From contig CADCIB010000001.1 in the NCBI GenBank assembly GCA_902801375.1, positions 1-64,000 of the forward strand: a stretch of DNA of 64,000 nucleotides, written 5' to 3'. The stretch comes from an uncultured Prevotellaceae bacterium. Its GTDB lineage: Bacteria > Bacteroidota > Bacteroidia > Bacteroidales > Bacteroidaceae. A program made the translations under genes and the position numbers. The notes below the pieces were generated by a model that saw only the letters and a list, made by a program, of their open reading frames with translations, was not told the origin of the DNA and ran no database searches. Positions 52,844-61,728 of this stretch are shown piece by piece; position 1 is the first letter of the stretch, and each line of letters begins with the position of its first letter.

Positions 52844-54388
52844 CTATCCGTTTTTATGCGACAGCTTATCGAAACTGTCATGTAATTTGACTTTCAGAAA
52901 ATGGCGTTCAACACCATTCAAGCCTAACGCAAGAACGACCAACGATATGGCCAAGGCTGAAACTATCATTGAGCTGACAGCAATAAGCGGCTGACTGAGG
53001 TCAACAAGCAGATAGCAAGCACATGCCATGCCTACTACTGGAATGCTTACTCGTACCGTGGGAACCAACACATCGTCATAGAGCATTCTCATTTTATAGC
53101 CAAACAGTTGTGCACCGATCACAACCCTTACTGCCAATATAACGACAGAGAAGCAGAAATGCACGACATATATAGTAATCGGCGGGTAGTGAAGCTTCAG
53201 GAACAAATAGGCAGATGGAACCACGGCCACCAAAAGGACTCCTGTGATAGAATAATAGCGACGGATTCTGCCATTGGCTGCCGCACCGACCAAGAAAGGG
53301 TGAGCAATGGTCTCCATCAATCCTATTGCCAGGACGAAGCAACAGAACTCGACTGAGTATTCGGGATACTCTCCTAACCAAAAAGACAGTACGACTGGCA
53401 TTCCCAAAACCAAAGGAACTACCATCAAGAGCATGATGAAGTAGCAATACTTTGCCGTTTTGCTTACTAGCTCATACATATAGTTATAGTTACCGCTCGC
53501 ATAACTCTTTGTGATTTGAGGACTTACAGCCTGAAGGAAACTCTCCGTAAATCGGGAAAGCAGATGTCTCACCTGCATGGAGATACCGCGTGCAGCATTC
53601 ACCGTTGGACCGAAAAACATATTCAGAAGAATGTTCAAACCTTGGTCGCAACAGGCAAAGCCGAGCCCCGGCAGCAGGGTAAAGCCTGCAAAGCCAGTCA
53701 TCTCCTTCATCATAGCAGGGGCTTTTACCATCCGCAGCCTGCTTTCTTTGAAATGCCGAAAACAGTAAAACCAGTATAGCAGATTGACACAGACCTGAAC
53801 AAGAAGGATAAAGACTGCATAGAGTGTCAGATGATGCGCCGTCAGCCAAAACAGAGCAATAGCACTGATAAGCTTGCCCACCGACTCAAATATGGTGATA
53901 TAGGCAAAAGCATCCATCCGCTCATGGGCAAGAATTAAAGAGATGTATGGCGAGCTTAGGATGGTCAGGACGATGACGACCGTGGACAACTGATAAACGA
54001 TGAGCGTATCAAGCTCCTTTCCAAGAGGAATATTCATCTTATGATACAAGAACCAAAGCCCTATGCTTTCAGCGACAACAACAAGTAGGACGCAGAACAA
54101 TCCGTGCAGTTGCAACGCCACATTAAAGACCCTATTGACTTCATGCGTATCTCCTTTGCCTAACGAAACCGTGATATATCTCCATGTCGCATTGCCCAAT
54201 GATTGCTTGACAAAGCTTATCAACATCACCAGGCCTCCTACTACATTATACAAGCCATAGTCTTCGAATCCCAGGCCTTTTAGCAGCGCCCTACTGGCAT
54301 AGAGACCTATAAATGTCGTAAGCAACATCCTTGCATAGAGCAGAATGCTGTTCCTTACAATGCGCCGCTTTTCCAATTTTTCATTCAT
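52844..54388 (-). CDS. Lipid-linked repeat unit flippase (Wzx, MOP superfamily)
   Basis: 514 aa with about 14 predicted membrane helices and no large soluble domain, the pattern of Wzx/RfbX flippases of the MOP superfamily. N-terminal RNSILLYARMLLTTFIGLYA and GLGFEDYGLYNVVGG match the family start. It moves the undecaprenyl-linked repeat across the inner membrane. Its first codons overlap the acyltransferase stop by 8 nt. Confidence 0.9.
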   Translation of the reverse strand: MNEKLEKRRIVRNSILLYARMLLTTFIGLYASRALLKGLGFEDYGLYNVVGGLVMLISFVKQSLGNATWRYITVSLGKGDTHEVNRVFNVALQLHGLFCVLLVVVAESIGLWFLYHKMNIPLGKELDTLIVYQLSTVVIVLTILSSPYISLILAHERMDAFAYITIFESVGKLISAIALFWLTAHHLTLYAVFILLVQVCVNLLYWFYCFRHFKESRLRMVKAPAMMKEMTGFAGFTLLPGLGFACCDQGLNILLNMFFGPTVNAARGISMQVRHLLSRFTESFLQAVSPQITKSYASGNYNYMYELVSKTAKYCYFIMLLMVVPLVLGMPVVLSFWLGEYPEYSVEFCCFVLAIGLMETIAHPFLVGAAANGRIRRYYSITGVLLVAVVPSAYLFLKLHYPPITIYVVHFCFSVVILAVRVVIGAQLFGYKMRMLYDDVLVPTVRVSIPVVGMACACYLLVDLSQPLIAVSSMIVSALAISLVVLALGLNGVERHFLKVKLHDSFDKLSHKNG

Positions 54389-55076
54389 TCAGATTCGAGA
54401 AGTCGGTCATGCCGATCTGACGCTTGTACTCCAGTAAACGTTCTCTGTCTTCGTCTGACATTTCCGAAGTACCTATAGTCCTTAAACCCTTGAAATACTT
54501 GTCGAAGAGGTCATCGATTTCTTGCTTTGTATACCTTTCTTCCGGCGCATAAAGAATCCTTTCGTGCTCTATTATCTGATCTTTTGTGAATCGCGCACCG
54601 ACTATCTTCAAAGGGGAACCGACTGCTACAGCATAAGGAGGAACAGGTTTCGTAATCAGGCTTCCAGCACCCACTACACAACCACGGCCGAATCTCGCTT
54701 TAGAGAGGATCACACATCCGGCTCCTATCCAGCAGTCTTCCTCAACGACAATGTCATTGCTCACATCGTTAATATGCAATTTAGACAAATACTGTGGCAC
54801 ACCGACGGTGGGTACATGGTTTCCAGGAATAATAATGCATTGTGAACCTATACAAGAATACTTTTTCAGCACAAGCTTGCCATTGCTAGAAATCATGTTG
54901 TTCAGGTTCTGGATGCGCGTGAAGTCCTCAGCTATAATATTCTTTGGAACTAACGTACTATTGGGAATCACGTCAACATGATGACCAGCTGCTCTGAATT
55001 GCTTGGCATCGACACTCTCTACTGTCGCCCATGCCAATGCCTTGTACATGGTCTTCAATTTAGAGTAAATATTCAT
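54381..55076 (-). CDS. Hexapeptide-repeat acyltransferase
   Basis: 231 aa. Left-handed beta-helix core (about 55-160) with VLKKYSCIGSQCIIIPG, DCWIGAGCVILSKARFG, GCVVGAGSLITKPVPPYA and VGSPLKIVGARF, typical of xenobiotic/CatB and NodL-type acetyltransferases. Probably O-acetylates (or N-acylates) a sugar of the polymer. Tail of about 60 polar residues. Upstream of the flippase. Confidence 0.88.
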   Translation of the reverse strand: MNIYSKLKTMYKALAWATVESVDAKQFRAAGHHVDVIPNSTLVPKNIIAEDFTRIQNLNNMISSNGKLVLKKYSCIGSQCIIIPGNHVPTVGVPQYLSKLHINDVSNDIVVEEDCWIGAGCVILSKARFGRGCVVGAGSLITKPVPPYAVAVGSPLKIVGARFTKDQIIEHERILYAPEERYTKQEIDDLFDKYFKGLRTIGTSEMSDEDRERLLEYKRQIGMTDFSNLNE

Positions 55077-55096
55077 AACTTAGAGTGCTTGATGGA

Positions 55097-55648
55097 TTAT
55101 AAAACCGCACAGTCTGCATCCTTTAGCCTCGGATGATGAGTGTCTTTTTCCGAGAGAATGATGTCTGAAGACGGGATGCGCCAATCGATGGCGAGGTCAG
55201 GGTCGTTCCAAATGATGGCACCTTCGCTCTCAGGGCAGTAGAGATTGTCGCATTTGTATTGAAACACAGCCACTTGACTCAAAACGCTGAAGCCATGCGC
55301 GAAACCGCGGGGGATGAAGAATTGGCGATGGTTCTCGGCTGTGAGCTCTACACTATAATGTTTCCCGTAAGTGGGGGATCCAGGACGGAGGTCAACAGCC
55401 ACGTCGAGAACACTCCCCTCTACAACACGCACGAGCTTTGCCTGGGCGTGTTCGCCTTTCTGGAAGTGCAAACCGCGCACGACTCCGTATTGTGAACGCG
55501 ACTCATTGTCTTGCACGAAACGCACAGGACCTACCTTCTCGTCGAACTCCCGCTGATTGTACGATTCGAAGAAGTAACCTCTGTCGTCGGCAAACACACG
55601 AGGCTCAATCACATACAATCCCTCTATATCAGTCTTGATAACATTCAT
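55097..55648 (-). CDS. rfbC: dTDP-4-dehydrorhamnose 3,5-epimerase
   Basis: 183 aa, exact family length. Cupin-fold epimerase acting on dTDP-4-keto-6-deoxyglucose. Motifs: DDRGYFFESYNQREF (about 21-35), QDNESRSQYGVVRGLHFQ with the catalytic His, FIPRGFAHGFSVLS with the second catalytic His/Tyr region. rfbA lies upstream; rfbB and rfbD are absent from the window. Confidence 0.96.
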   Translation of the reverse strand: MNVIKTDIEGLYVIEPRVFADDRGYFFESYNQREFDEKVGPVRFVQDNESRSQYGVVRGLHFQKGEHAQAKLVRVVEGSVLDVAVDLRPGSPTYGKHYSVELTAENHRQFFIPRGFAHGFSVLSQVAVFQYKCDNLYCPESEGAIIWNDPDLAIDWRIPSSDIILSEKDTHHPRLKDADCAVL

Positions 55649-55676
55649 TTTTTCTACAACGTATATTTATTTTTGA

Positions 55677-55800
55677 CCACGAATTTAACGAATTATTTTT
55701 TCACAAACCCATGCAATCATAGTCCATATACAATCAGTCTAATCCGAGAAATCCGTTGTCGTTTTTATCTTCCAATTCGGTTAATACGTATAATTCGTGG
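55677..55800. repeat. Inverted repeat in the rfbA-rfbC gap
   Basis: CCACGAATT (55677-55685) and AATTCGTGG (55792-55800) bracket an AT-rich gap of 106 bp, with partial pairing around them. The gap (55649-55813) contains no gene and no promoter match. Confidence 0.55.
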
Positions 55801-55813
55801 TTGTTAAAAACAA

Positions 55814-56722
55814 TCAGAATTCAAGGTTTTCCAGTCCGGTGCGTTCCACCTCATCAATAGTCTTGAGTAGATACTGTCCGTATTGATTCTTGATCATCGG
55901 CTGGGCAATCTCGCGGAGTTTGTCGGCTGTAATCCACCCTTTTCGGAAGGCGATCCCCTCCAAACAGGCAATCTTTAGCCCTTGACGCTTCTCGATGACC
56001 TCCACAAAAGTAGAAGCCTCCGAAAGGCTGTCGTGCGTGCCGGTGTCGAGCCAAGCAAAACCGCGGCCGAAAGTCTGCACCTTAAGCTCGCCATCTTTTA
56101 GGAACTCCTGGTTGACAGTGGTGATTTCCAATTCCCCACGGGCTGATGGCTTTACGTTCTTGGCTACACGCACCACCTTGTTGGGATAGAAGTAGAGTCC
56201 TACCACAGCATAGTTTGAACGCGGATTCTTAGGTTTCTCTTCTATGCTGAGACAATTGCCCTCGCGGTCGAACTCAGCCACACCATAACGTTCTGGATCG
56301 TTCACCCAATACCCGAAGACCGTTGCCTTTTGATTTTGTTCAGCGTCTATAACGGCTTGTCGCAACAGAGCTGAGAGTCCAGCACCATGGAAGATGTTGT
56401 CGCCCAAAACAAGGCATGCGGCATCATCGCCAATGAACTCTTCACCAATGATGAAAGCCTGTGCCAATCCGTCGGGCGAAGGCTGCTCTGCATAATCAAA
56501 ACGCACGCCGTAGTCACTGCCATCACCTAACAGTCGGCGGAAGCCGGGAAGGTCTTGCGGCGTGGAGATGATGAGAATTTCCCTTATTCCGGCTAACATA
56601 AGCACGGAAATGGGATAGTAGATCATGGGTTTGTCGAAAATGGGGAGCAGTTGCTTGCTCACGCCTTTTGTAATGGGATAAAGGCGTGTGCCACTTCCTC
56701 CGGCCAGTACAATTCCTTTCAT
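55814..56722 (-). CDS. rfbA: Glucose-1-phosphate thymidylyltransferase
   Basis: 302 aa, standard. It makes dTDP-glucose from dTTP and glucose-1-phosphate. Motifs: [16 protein letters not shown] (nucleotide-binding signature), [44 protein letters not shown] and [15 protein letters not shown]. First gene of the main polysaccharide unit, about 390 nt after the promoter at 57114-57144. Confidence 0.97.
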   Translation of the reverse strand: MKGIVLAGGSGTRLYPITKGVSKQLLPIFDKPMIYYPISVLMLAGIREILIISTPQDLPGFRRLLGDGSDYGVRFDYAEQPSPDGLAQAFIIGEEFIGDDAACLVLGDNIFHGAGLSALLRQAVIDAEQNQKATVFGYWVNDPERYGVAEFDREGNCLSIEEKPKNPRSNYAVVGLYFYPNKVVRVAKNVKPSARGELEITTVNQEFLKDGELKVQTFGRGFAWLDTGTHDSLSEASTFVEVIEKRQGLKIACLEGIAFRKGWITADKLREIAQPMIKNQYGQYLLKTIDEVERTGLENLEF

Positions 56723-57113
56723 GGTTACTGAGGTTTAGTTAGGGAGAAAATTTAAATCGTAGTCGAACAAGAAGAGATGATAAGTTATTCGCACGGAAGA
56801 GGATAATTCTTGTATTCCCTCCCTTCATGGTATTCATGAAAAGAGGTTGAAGACGCCATCACACACAATTGTTCTGTGCATGCCTGTATTGGCGTCTGCA
56901 AACAAGGATCTCCTCCGCGTCGGGGCTGTTCACCCGCAGGCTCTATCTTTGTTCTTTCGAATAAGGGGCAAGATGGCAACAAGCTATCTTATGTATTATT
57001 CTAATACATAATTATAACGTGAAAATCTCAAATTTATTGTGTTTATATAGGATAATCCTAACATATTTTCGCGAAAATGATATTTCACTATCTTGCTTGG
57101 CCATTTGCCGCTG

Positions 57114-57144
57114 CAAAAGTACACAATATTTTTCATATGGCAAA
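57114..57144 (-). promoter_or_regulatory. Promoter of the main polysaccharide unit
   Basis: Minus strand TTTG (57141-57144), 19 bp, TACTTTTG (57114-57121) plus C; exact consensus. The same two boxes and spacing occur upstream of wza at 61523-61553. Confidence 0.85.
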
Positions 57145-57374
57145 GAATTATATTAAAAAAAAGCAAGACTATCCTTTTTTGCTTTGCTGACCATACAGGC
57201 AGTATGGGGTAATTTGTAAAGAAAACTTCGAATTTAAGTGGGTCAATACTCGCTTCTTTTCGAAAGAATTGTCTTACAATCGGAAAAACGCCAAAAATGA
57301 GCGTTCTTTGTAACCCATTGATTACAAACTGTATACAAAAACCATGTGCAGCTTCGACTCAAAAGCATTTCTAC

Positions 57375-57440
57375 TTTGCGTCACTTTAGCGTGCAATTTG
57401 CGTCATCTTAACGTGTGATTTGCGTCATCATACACGCTCA
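57375..57440. repeat. 22-bp-period direct repeat
   Basis: TTTGCGTCA begins at 57375, 57397 and 57419, exactly 22 bp apart; the second unit reads TTTGCGTCATCTTAACGTGT, the first has one-base changes and the third diverges after TTTGCGTCATC. The array lies upstream of the rfbA-unit promoter by about 230 bp. Confidence 0.8.
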
Positions 57441-57644
57441 GAGCTATTGTCTCACACCCTCTCGCATTATCGCTGACCGCCTCATAGAACACCATTGACG
57501 CCGTCTGGAACAATTATTGAAGTTGGCAGAGGTATGAACAATGGATTCTTCACATAGATAAGACCCTCTTTTTCTCTAAAACGAGGAAAAAAGTTAAAGA
57601 AAAATTGTCAATATACTTTATCAATAATTTACGACTGATAAACG

Positions 57645-58325
57645 CTATTTTTCCCAACAAACGCTATGTCTTAAAACTGCTGCCGTTTGCGCATGTCCAC
57701 CAATAATGCAATTTGGTTCTTCGAAACTTCGGGTAATGGTGGAATTGGCTGACACGATGGTATCGTCGGCAAGCGAAACTCCTTTAAGAATCACTGTTTT
57801 ACAACCAATCCACACGTGATTACCAATGCTGATGGGCTTGGGCATGTTGGTTTTATAGCCGCTTGTATCGAGCACATGGTGGAAATCGGTATCCATCATG
57901 AGAATATCCCATGATAAGAGGCAATCATTGCCGAAGGTGATCTCTTTGTGGCATATAATTTGAGAATCACCTGTAATCATGAAATTTTCACCAAGAGTAA
58001 GCCTTGCCTCTCTTCCCACACTGATTTTACTGCCTCTGCCTATACAGGCATTTCCCTTGACCACCAGTGTGCCATATAGTTGAAACATGGTCCTTGAATA
58101 CAACAAATCTTGCGTGCCTAATCCATGTGCCCCGAATTTAATCATGCCTGTCCTGACAGGTGCGTCAATAACGATTTTTCCTTTCAGTTTGTACAGTTCC
58201 GAGCGCCAATAGATAAAAAATGGCATACGTATGGCTGTCATTATTGGGAAATAGTGCAGGTTGAAATACACTGTTTTCCAAGGATTTACCTTACTGAGAG
58301 TCTTGAAAGTGGAAAGTAATGACAT
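57645..58325 (-). CDS. Hexapeptide-repeat acyltransferase (maltose O-acetyltransferase type)
   Basis: 226 aa. Left-handed beta-helix repeats (about 80-215): GNACIGRGSKISVGREARLT, FGNDCLLSWDILMMDTDFHH, IGNHVWIGCKTVILKGVSLA, SANSTITRSFEEPNC. Likely acetylates a sugar of the polymer. It lies 51 nt after the Wzc-like gene and probably ends the wza-wzc unit. Confidence 0.87.
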   Translation of the reverse strand: MSLLSTFKTLSKVNPWKTVYFNLHYFPIMTAIRMPFFIYWRSELYKLKGKIVIDAPVRTGMIKFGAHGLGTQDLLYSRTMFQLYGTLVVKGNACIGRGSKISVGREARLTLGENFMITGDSQIICHKEITFGNDCLLSWDILMMDTDFHHVLDTSGYKTNMPKPISIGNHVWIGCKTVILKGVSLADDTIVSANSTITRSFEEPNCIIGGHAQTAAVLRHSVCWEK

Positions 58326-58376
58326 AATTCTTTCATCCCTACCCCCATCTTATGAGGATATTTGATTGCCGGGCTG

Positions 58377-60707
58377 TTAGATGATATGCTTTGCTACAGC
58401 GTTAAGAAGTATCGCCATTCCTGCTTCCTCCTTGGTAGCAAAGTGCTTACGGAGCGTCTTGAGATCCGACAGTTCTGTCTCGCCATCACGTAGTACGACT
58501 ACGACGAGGTTAGCTTCTCGCTCAATGTATGGCACCTCAGAATAACTGCTCATATCTGTGGAATCCAACAGGACGATATCGTATTCTTTCTTCACCTCGT
58601 GAAGAATGTTCGGGAAACGCTCACAGCCGATCAGTTCGGCTGGATTGTCGGGAATTGTGCCCACAGGAAGTAAATCAACACGTGCACACTCGTTGTTGTG
58701 CTGCAACAATTCTTTCCACGAAGTTACCCTGCCTGAAAGATAGTCGGAAAGTCCTCGTGAGGCAGTATTGGCATTGAGATAGCGATTAATTCCTGCATGT
58801 CGAAGATCTGTGTCAATGACAAGAACCCGCTTATTGCCGACGGAGAATGCGGTCGCCAGATTCATAATGGCAAACGTCTTTCCGCTTCCTTTTTCGAGAG
58901 AAGTGAACATGACGACATTGTCATCGGGGTGCTTGGTAAGTTCCAGGTCAATCTTTGTGCGAACCGTTCGGAAGGCATTGTTCAGCTCGTCATCTACTCC
59001 ATCCGTCACCTGAATGTGTGAGGCAAGGGCGACTTGTTGTTTCTTCCTTTCTGTGAGTACAGGAACTTCAGAGAGTAATGGTATATTGAGCGACTCTGCA
59101 TCCTTACGGTTTCTTAATCTGGGCTTGATCGACTCTCTCACATAAAAGTAAACAGCAGGGAAAAGCAACCCTAAGAAAATGCCCAATGCTAGCATTCGAA
59201 GTATTCGAGGTGATGCGGGCTTTACAACTCCAGAGGGTGGCGAGAGCACACGTAAGTTTGGCGTGATGAATCGCATATTCATCTCGTTCTCTTCACGTTT
59301 CTGTAACAGAAACATATAGAGAGCCTCCTTCACTTGTTGATTCCTTCCCACATTCTTCATCTTATTGATCTTTTGGGGTGTACCAGAAATCATATCGTTG
59401 ACTTTGTTCTCGCGAGCTTGAGTCTCCTTCAAACGTATCTTTGTGTTTTTAATAGAATTGTCAATAGACGCTAAGATGACATTGCGTAAACTATTTAACT
59501 GATCTTCTGTGTCCTTCAGAATTGGATTGTCCTCGCTACTATTGCGCACGATGTTTCTGCGATGTAGAATCAGATTGTTGTACTGCTGAATCTGGTTCTC
59601 AATGCCATTCTCAGATCCAAGCACACCTTGAGGCAGTATTTGGCTGTTGTCGGAATGCTCTTTCATGAATCTTTGCACATATTCCAAGACATATACTTGA
59701 CTACTCAATTCTGCTGTTGCTGCTTCAAGGCTGCTTGCTTTATCTATAAATGCCTTGGCCGTCTCTTCGCCGTCAATCAACTTACTCCGCGACTGGAAAT
59801 CGGCTATAGAACTGTCATAGTCGCCCAATTCTTGTTGAACGGCCATCAGCCTGTCGCTTACAAAGTCATACGAAGCCCTGGCAACATCCTCCTTGTCGTT
59901 TTTCCAATCCTCCTGATAAACCTTGATGATGTTGTTTATCAAATCGTTGGCACGTTCTCGCGAAACATCAGTGAACTCGACGAGGAGTACCGTACCTTCC
60001 TTTGACTCCAAATCAAGCGAGAGAACTTTCAAGATATTCTCCCTAATCTTCATCACCTTCCGTTTGACAACTTTCAAATGTATAGCCTCTTCCATCTTGG
60101 CCATCACAGTTGCATTTGCCGTTATCTTTACCTTTCCGATTGGCGTACTCACAGTTGTGTTAACCGTACCACTCACTTCATCGCTGAACTTTTCTTTCTC
60201 CTTTTTAAACTTTTTCATGGAGAAAGTGCCATCCGTGTTAAGACACATACTAAATGACGCTTGTTCGTTAGAGCTGACGTTCTGTAGTTCAACGGTTACA
60301 GGCAACGTACTTCCATAAAGTTGCCGTCTGGGAAAATCGGTCTGGATATATAAGACATCAAGATGCAAACGTTCCACGACCCTGTCGATAACGAAAGGTG
60401 TTTTCATGGCAATCATTTCGTTGTATACCGTGGTAGGAGCGCCAAACAGGCCAAAAGTTGACGCCAAGCCTCCGAACTGTGCCTGTAAATCACCTACTCC
60501 TGTCTGATCTTTCACAAGCACCTCGGCCGACTGTTTCCAGGAAGGTTGCTTGACAACCAAATACAATACGGTTACCGCCGTCATGATGGCAACCCAAAGT
60601 ACGAACCATTTCCAACGTTTGAGACATAGCCTGATGAAATCCATCAGATTGATGCCTTTATTCTGTGTTTTACTGCTGTTATGCTTATTTTTACTACTTG
60701 ATTCCAT
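58377..60707 (-). CDS. Wzc-like polysaccharide co-polymerase with ATPase domain
   Basis: 776 aa. Wzz domain: first membrane helix (about 32-52) and second near 505-525, enclosing a long coiled periplasmic part; GNVR-like region before the second helix. Cytoplasmic ATPase (about 560-776): Walker A TSLEKGSGKTFAIMNLA (about 621-637), Walker A' VLVIDTDLRHAG, Walker B DIVLLDSTD. This is the BY-kinase type that sets chain length and exports with Wza. The usual C-terminal tyrosine cluster is absent: the protein ends LLNAVAKHII. Confidence 0.9.
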   Translation of the reverse strand: MESSSKNKHNSSKTQNKGINLMDFIRLCLKRWKWFVLWVAIMTAVTVLYLVVKQPSWKQSAEVLVKDQTGVGDLQAQFGGLASTFGLFGAPTTVYNEMIAMKTPFVIDRVVERLHLDVLYIQTDFPRRQLYGSTLPVTVELQNVSSNEQASFSMCLNTDGTFSMKKFKKEKEKFSDEVSGTVNTTVSTPIGKVKITANATVMAKMEEAIHLKVVKRKVMKIRENILKVLSLDLESKEGTVLLVEFTDVSRERANDLINNIIKVYQEDWKNDKEDVARASYDFVSDRLMAVQQELGDYDSSIADFQSRSKLIDGEETAKAFIDKASSLEAATAELSSQVYVLEYVQRFMKEHSDNSQILPQGVLGSENGIENQIQQYNNLILHRRNIVRNSSEDNPILKDTEDQLNSLRNVILASIDNSIKNTKIRLKETQARENKVNDMISGTPQKINKMKNVGRNQQVKEALYMFLLQKREENEMNMRFITPNLRVLSPPSGVVKPASPRILRMLALGIFLGLLFPAVYFYVRESIKPRLRNRKDAESLNIPLLSEVPVLTERKKQQVALASHIQVTDGVDDELNNAFRTVRTKIDLELTKHPDDNVVMFTSLEKGSGKTFAIMNLATAFSVGNKRVLVIDTDLRHAGINRYLNANTASRGLSDYLSGRVTSWKELLQHNNECARVDLLPVGTIPDNPAELIGCERFPNILHEVKKEYDIVLLDSTDMSSYSEVPYIEREANLVVVVLRDGETELSDLKTLRKHFATKEEAGMAILLNAVAKHII

Positions 60708-60741
60708 GATTACAACAAATAGGTTACTTTCTCTGGTCGTC

Positions 60742-61497
60742 TTATCTGAGCAAAAGGATGGTTATGGTGGAAAGCAATGAAATCATACTCACCCAGATAG
60801 ATGCCGACTGAAATTGGTTTCCGCTTGCAGTTGACTGGCGCTTGCGAGTATCGTTCATGTCTACATAGACAATGTCATTCTGTTGCAGATAGTAGGCGGG
60901 TGATTGCACCAACTGCTCTGCATTGAGGAGACTCAACTGATAAGTCACTCGTTTTCCACCCTCTTCGCGTAACACGAAAACACGATCGCGCGTACCATTG
61001 ATAGTTAGGTCGCCAGCCATCGCGATGGCCTCGGTGATGGTCACCTTGTCGCGTTTGAATTCATACTCATGGGGAACTTTCACCTCTCCCAAAACGGAAA
61101 AATGCAGGTTGACGTATTCCACAGAAACGATGACGTCCTTTCCAAGACTGCGTTTTTCGATTTCATCCTTGATCCGATTCTGCACTTCTTCACGTGTCAT
61201 ACCTGCCAAATGAATCTTTCCTATCTGCAGGAACTCCACATCACCATTCTGATCAAGCAAATAGCCTGTAGCCCCAAAAGAGTCGCCAATGTTCAACTGT
61301 TTTGCAATAGTTTCATTCTTACTCTTTACAATAATATTAATATGATCCCCTGGGCGCAGTCGCACTCCTTGGTATTCGCTGACAGTCAACGTCTTGCCAG
61401 CATAAAGGTCTTGAAAATAAGACACTTTCTGAGGTACCTTGCAAGATGACAACAAAGCGATTGCTGCTATGAATGGCAGAATTTTGATGATTCTCAT
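60742..61497 (-). CDS. Wza-type polysaccharide export lipoprotein
   Basis: 251 aa from ATG 61497 (MRIIKILPF); the longer frame starts upstream of the promoter. Lipoprotein signal with lipobox LLSSC (Cys about 20). Poly_export domain (about 45-135; VRLRPGDHINIIV, GYLLDQNGDVEFLQIGKI) and SLBB domain (about 140-220; VSVEYVNLHFSVLGEV, ITEAIAMAGDLT), with a C-terminal membrane segment (about 225-248). It forms the outer-membrane export pore with Wzc. First gene of its unit. Confidence 0.92.
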   Translation of the reverse strand: MRIIKILPFIAAIALLSSCKVPQKVSYFQDLYAGKTLTVSEYQGVRLRPGDHINIIVKSKNETIAKQLNIGDSFGATGYLLDQNGDVEFLQIGKIHLAGMTREEVQNRIKDEIEKRSLGKDVIVSVEYVNLHFSVLGEVKVPHEYEFKRDKVTITEAIAMAGDLTINGTRDRVFVLREEGGKRVTYQLSLLNAEQLVQSPAYYLQQNDIVYVDMNDTRKRQSTASGNQFQSASIWVSMISLLSTITILLLR

Positions 61498-61522
61498 TTT
61501 ATTTAAAACTATTTTCAGCCCG

Positions 61523-61553
61523 CAAAAGTACATATTATTTATTAAATAGCAAA
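61523..61553 (-). promoter_or_regulatory. Promoter of wza-wzc unit
   Basis: Minus strand TTTG (61550-61553), 19 bp, TACTTTTG (61523-61530) plus C; exact consensus and identical boxes to 57114-57144. Leader about 20 nt. Confidence 0.85.
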
Positions 61554-61647
61554 AATATTACATCAAAAACTTAATTTTAGCTTGTATTTTTCACACTTCT
61601 TATCTTGTTTTCGCCACATCACGGTGTCATTGAGTTGCTCGATGCAA

Positions 61648-61679
61648 CAAAAATGAGCAGCCGTTAAGTGGCTGCTCAT
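61648..61679 (-). terminator. Rho-independent terminator of the DUF4301 gene
   Basis: On the minus strand ATGAGCAGCC (61670-61679) pairs with GGCTGCTCAT (61653-61662), followed by TTTTG. It isolates the gene from wza. Confidence 0.85.
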
Positions 61680-61728
61680 CATGCTATACATACAAAGGCG
61701 TATGTGCAAATGTTTCACATTGCAGATG

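Larger units (their letters stand above)
56723..57644. other. 922-bp region between polysaccharide units: leader, promoter and repeats
   Basis: No convincing gene: a 65-codon minus frame (56785-56982) is the longest and lacks family features. Contents: a leader of about 385 nt before rfbA with pairing segments such as AGACGCCA/TGGCGTCT (about 56850 to 56902) and an 8-bp palindrome ATGTATTA-TTC-TAATACAT (56991-57009); the promoter at 57114-57144; a 22-bp-period repeat (57375-57440). The rest is AT-rich. Confidence 0.7.

Noticed and set aside
56785-56982. Minus-strand frame of 65 codons in the rfbA leader
   Set aside because: No family features or ribosome site; it overlaps segments that pair as RNA.
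57375-57440. CRISPR array at the TTTGCGTCA repeats
   Set aside because: Only three contiguous units without spacers.
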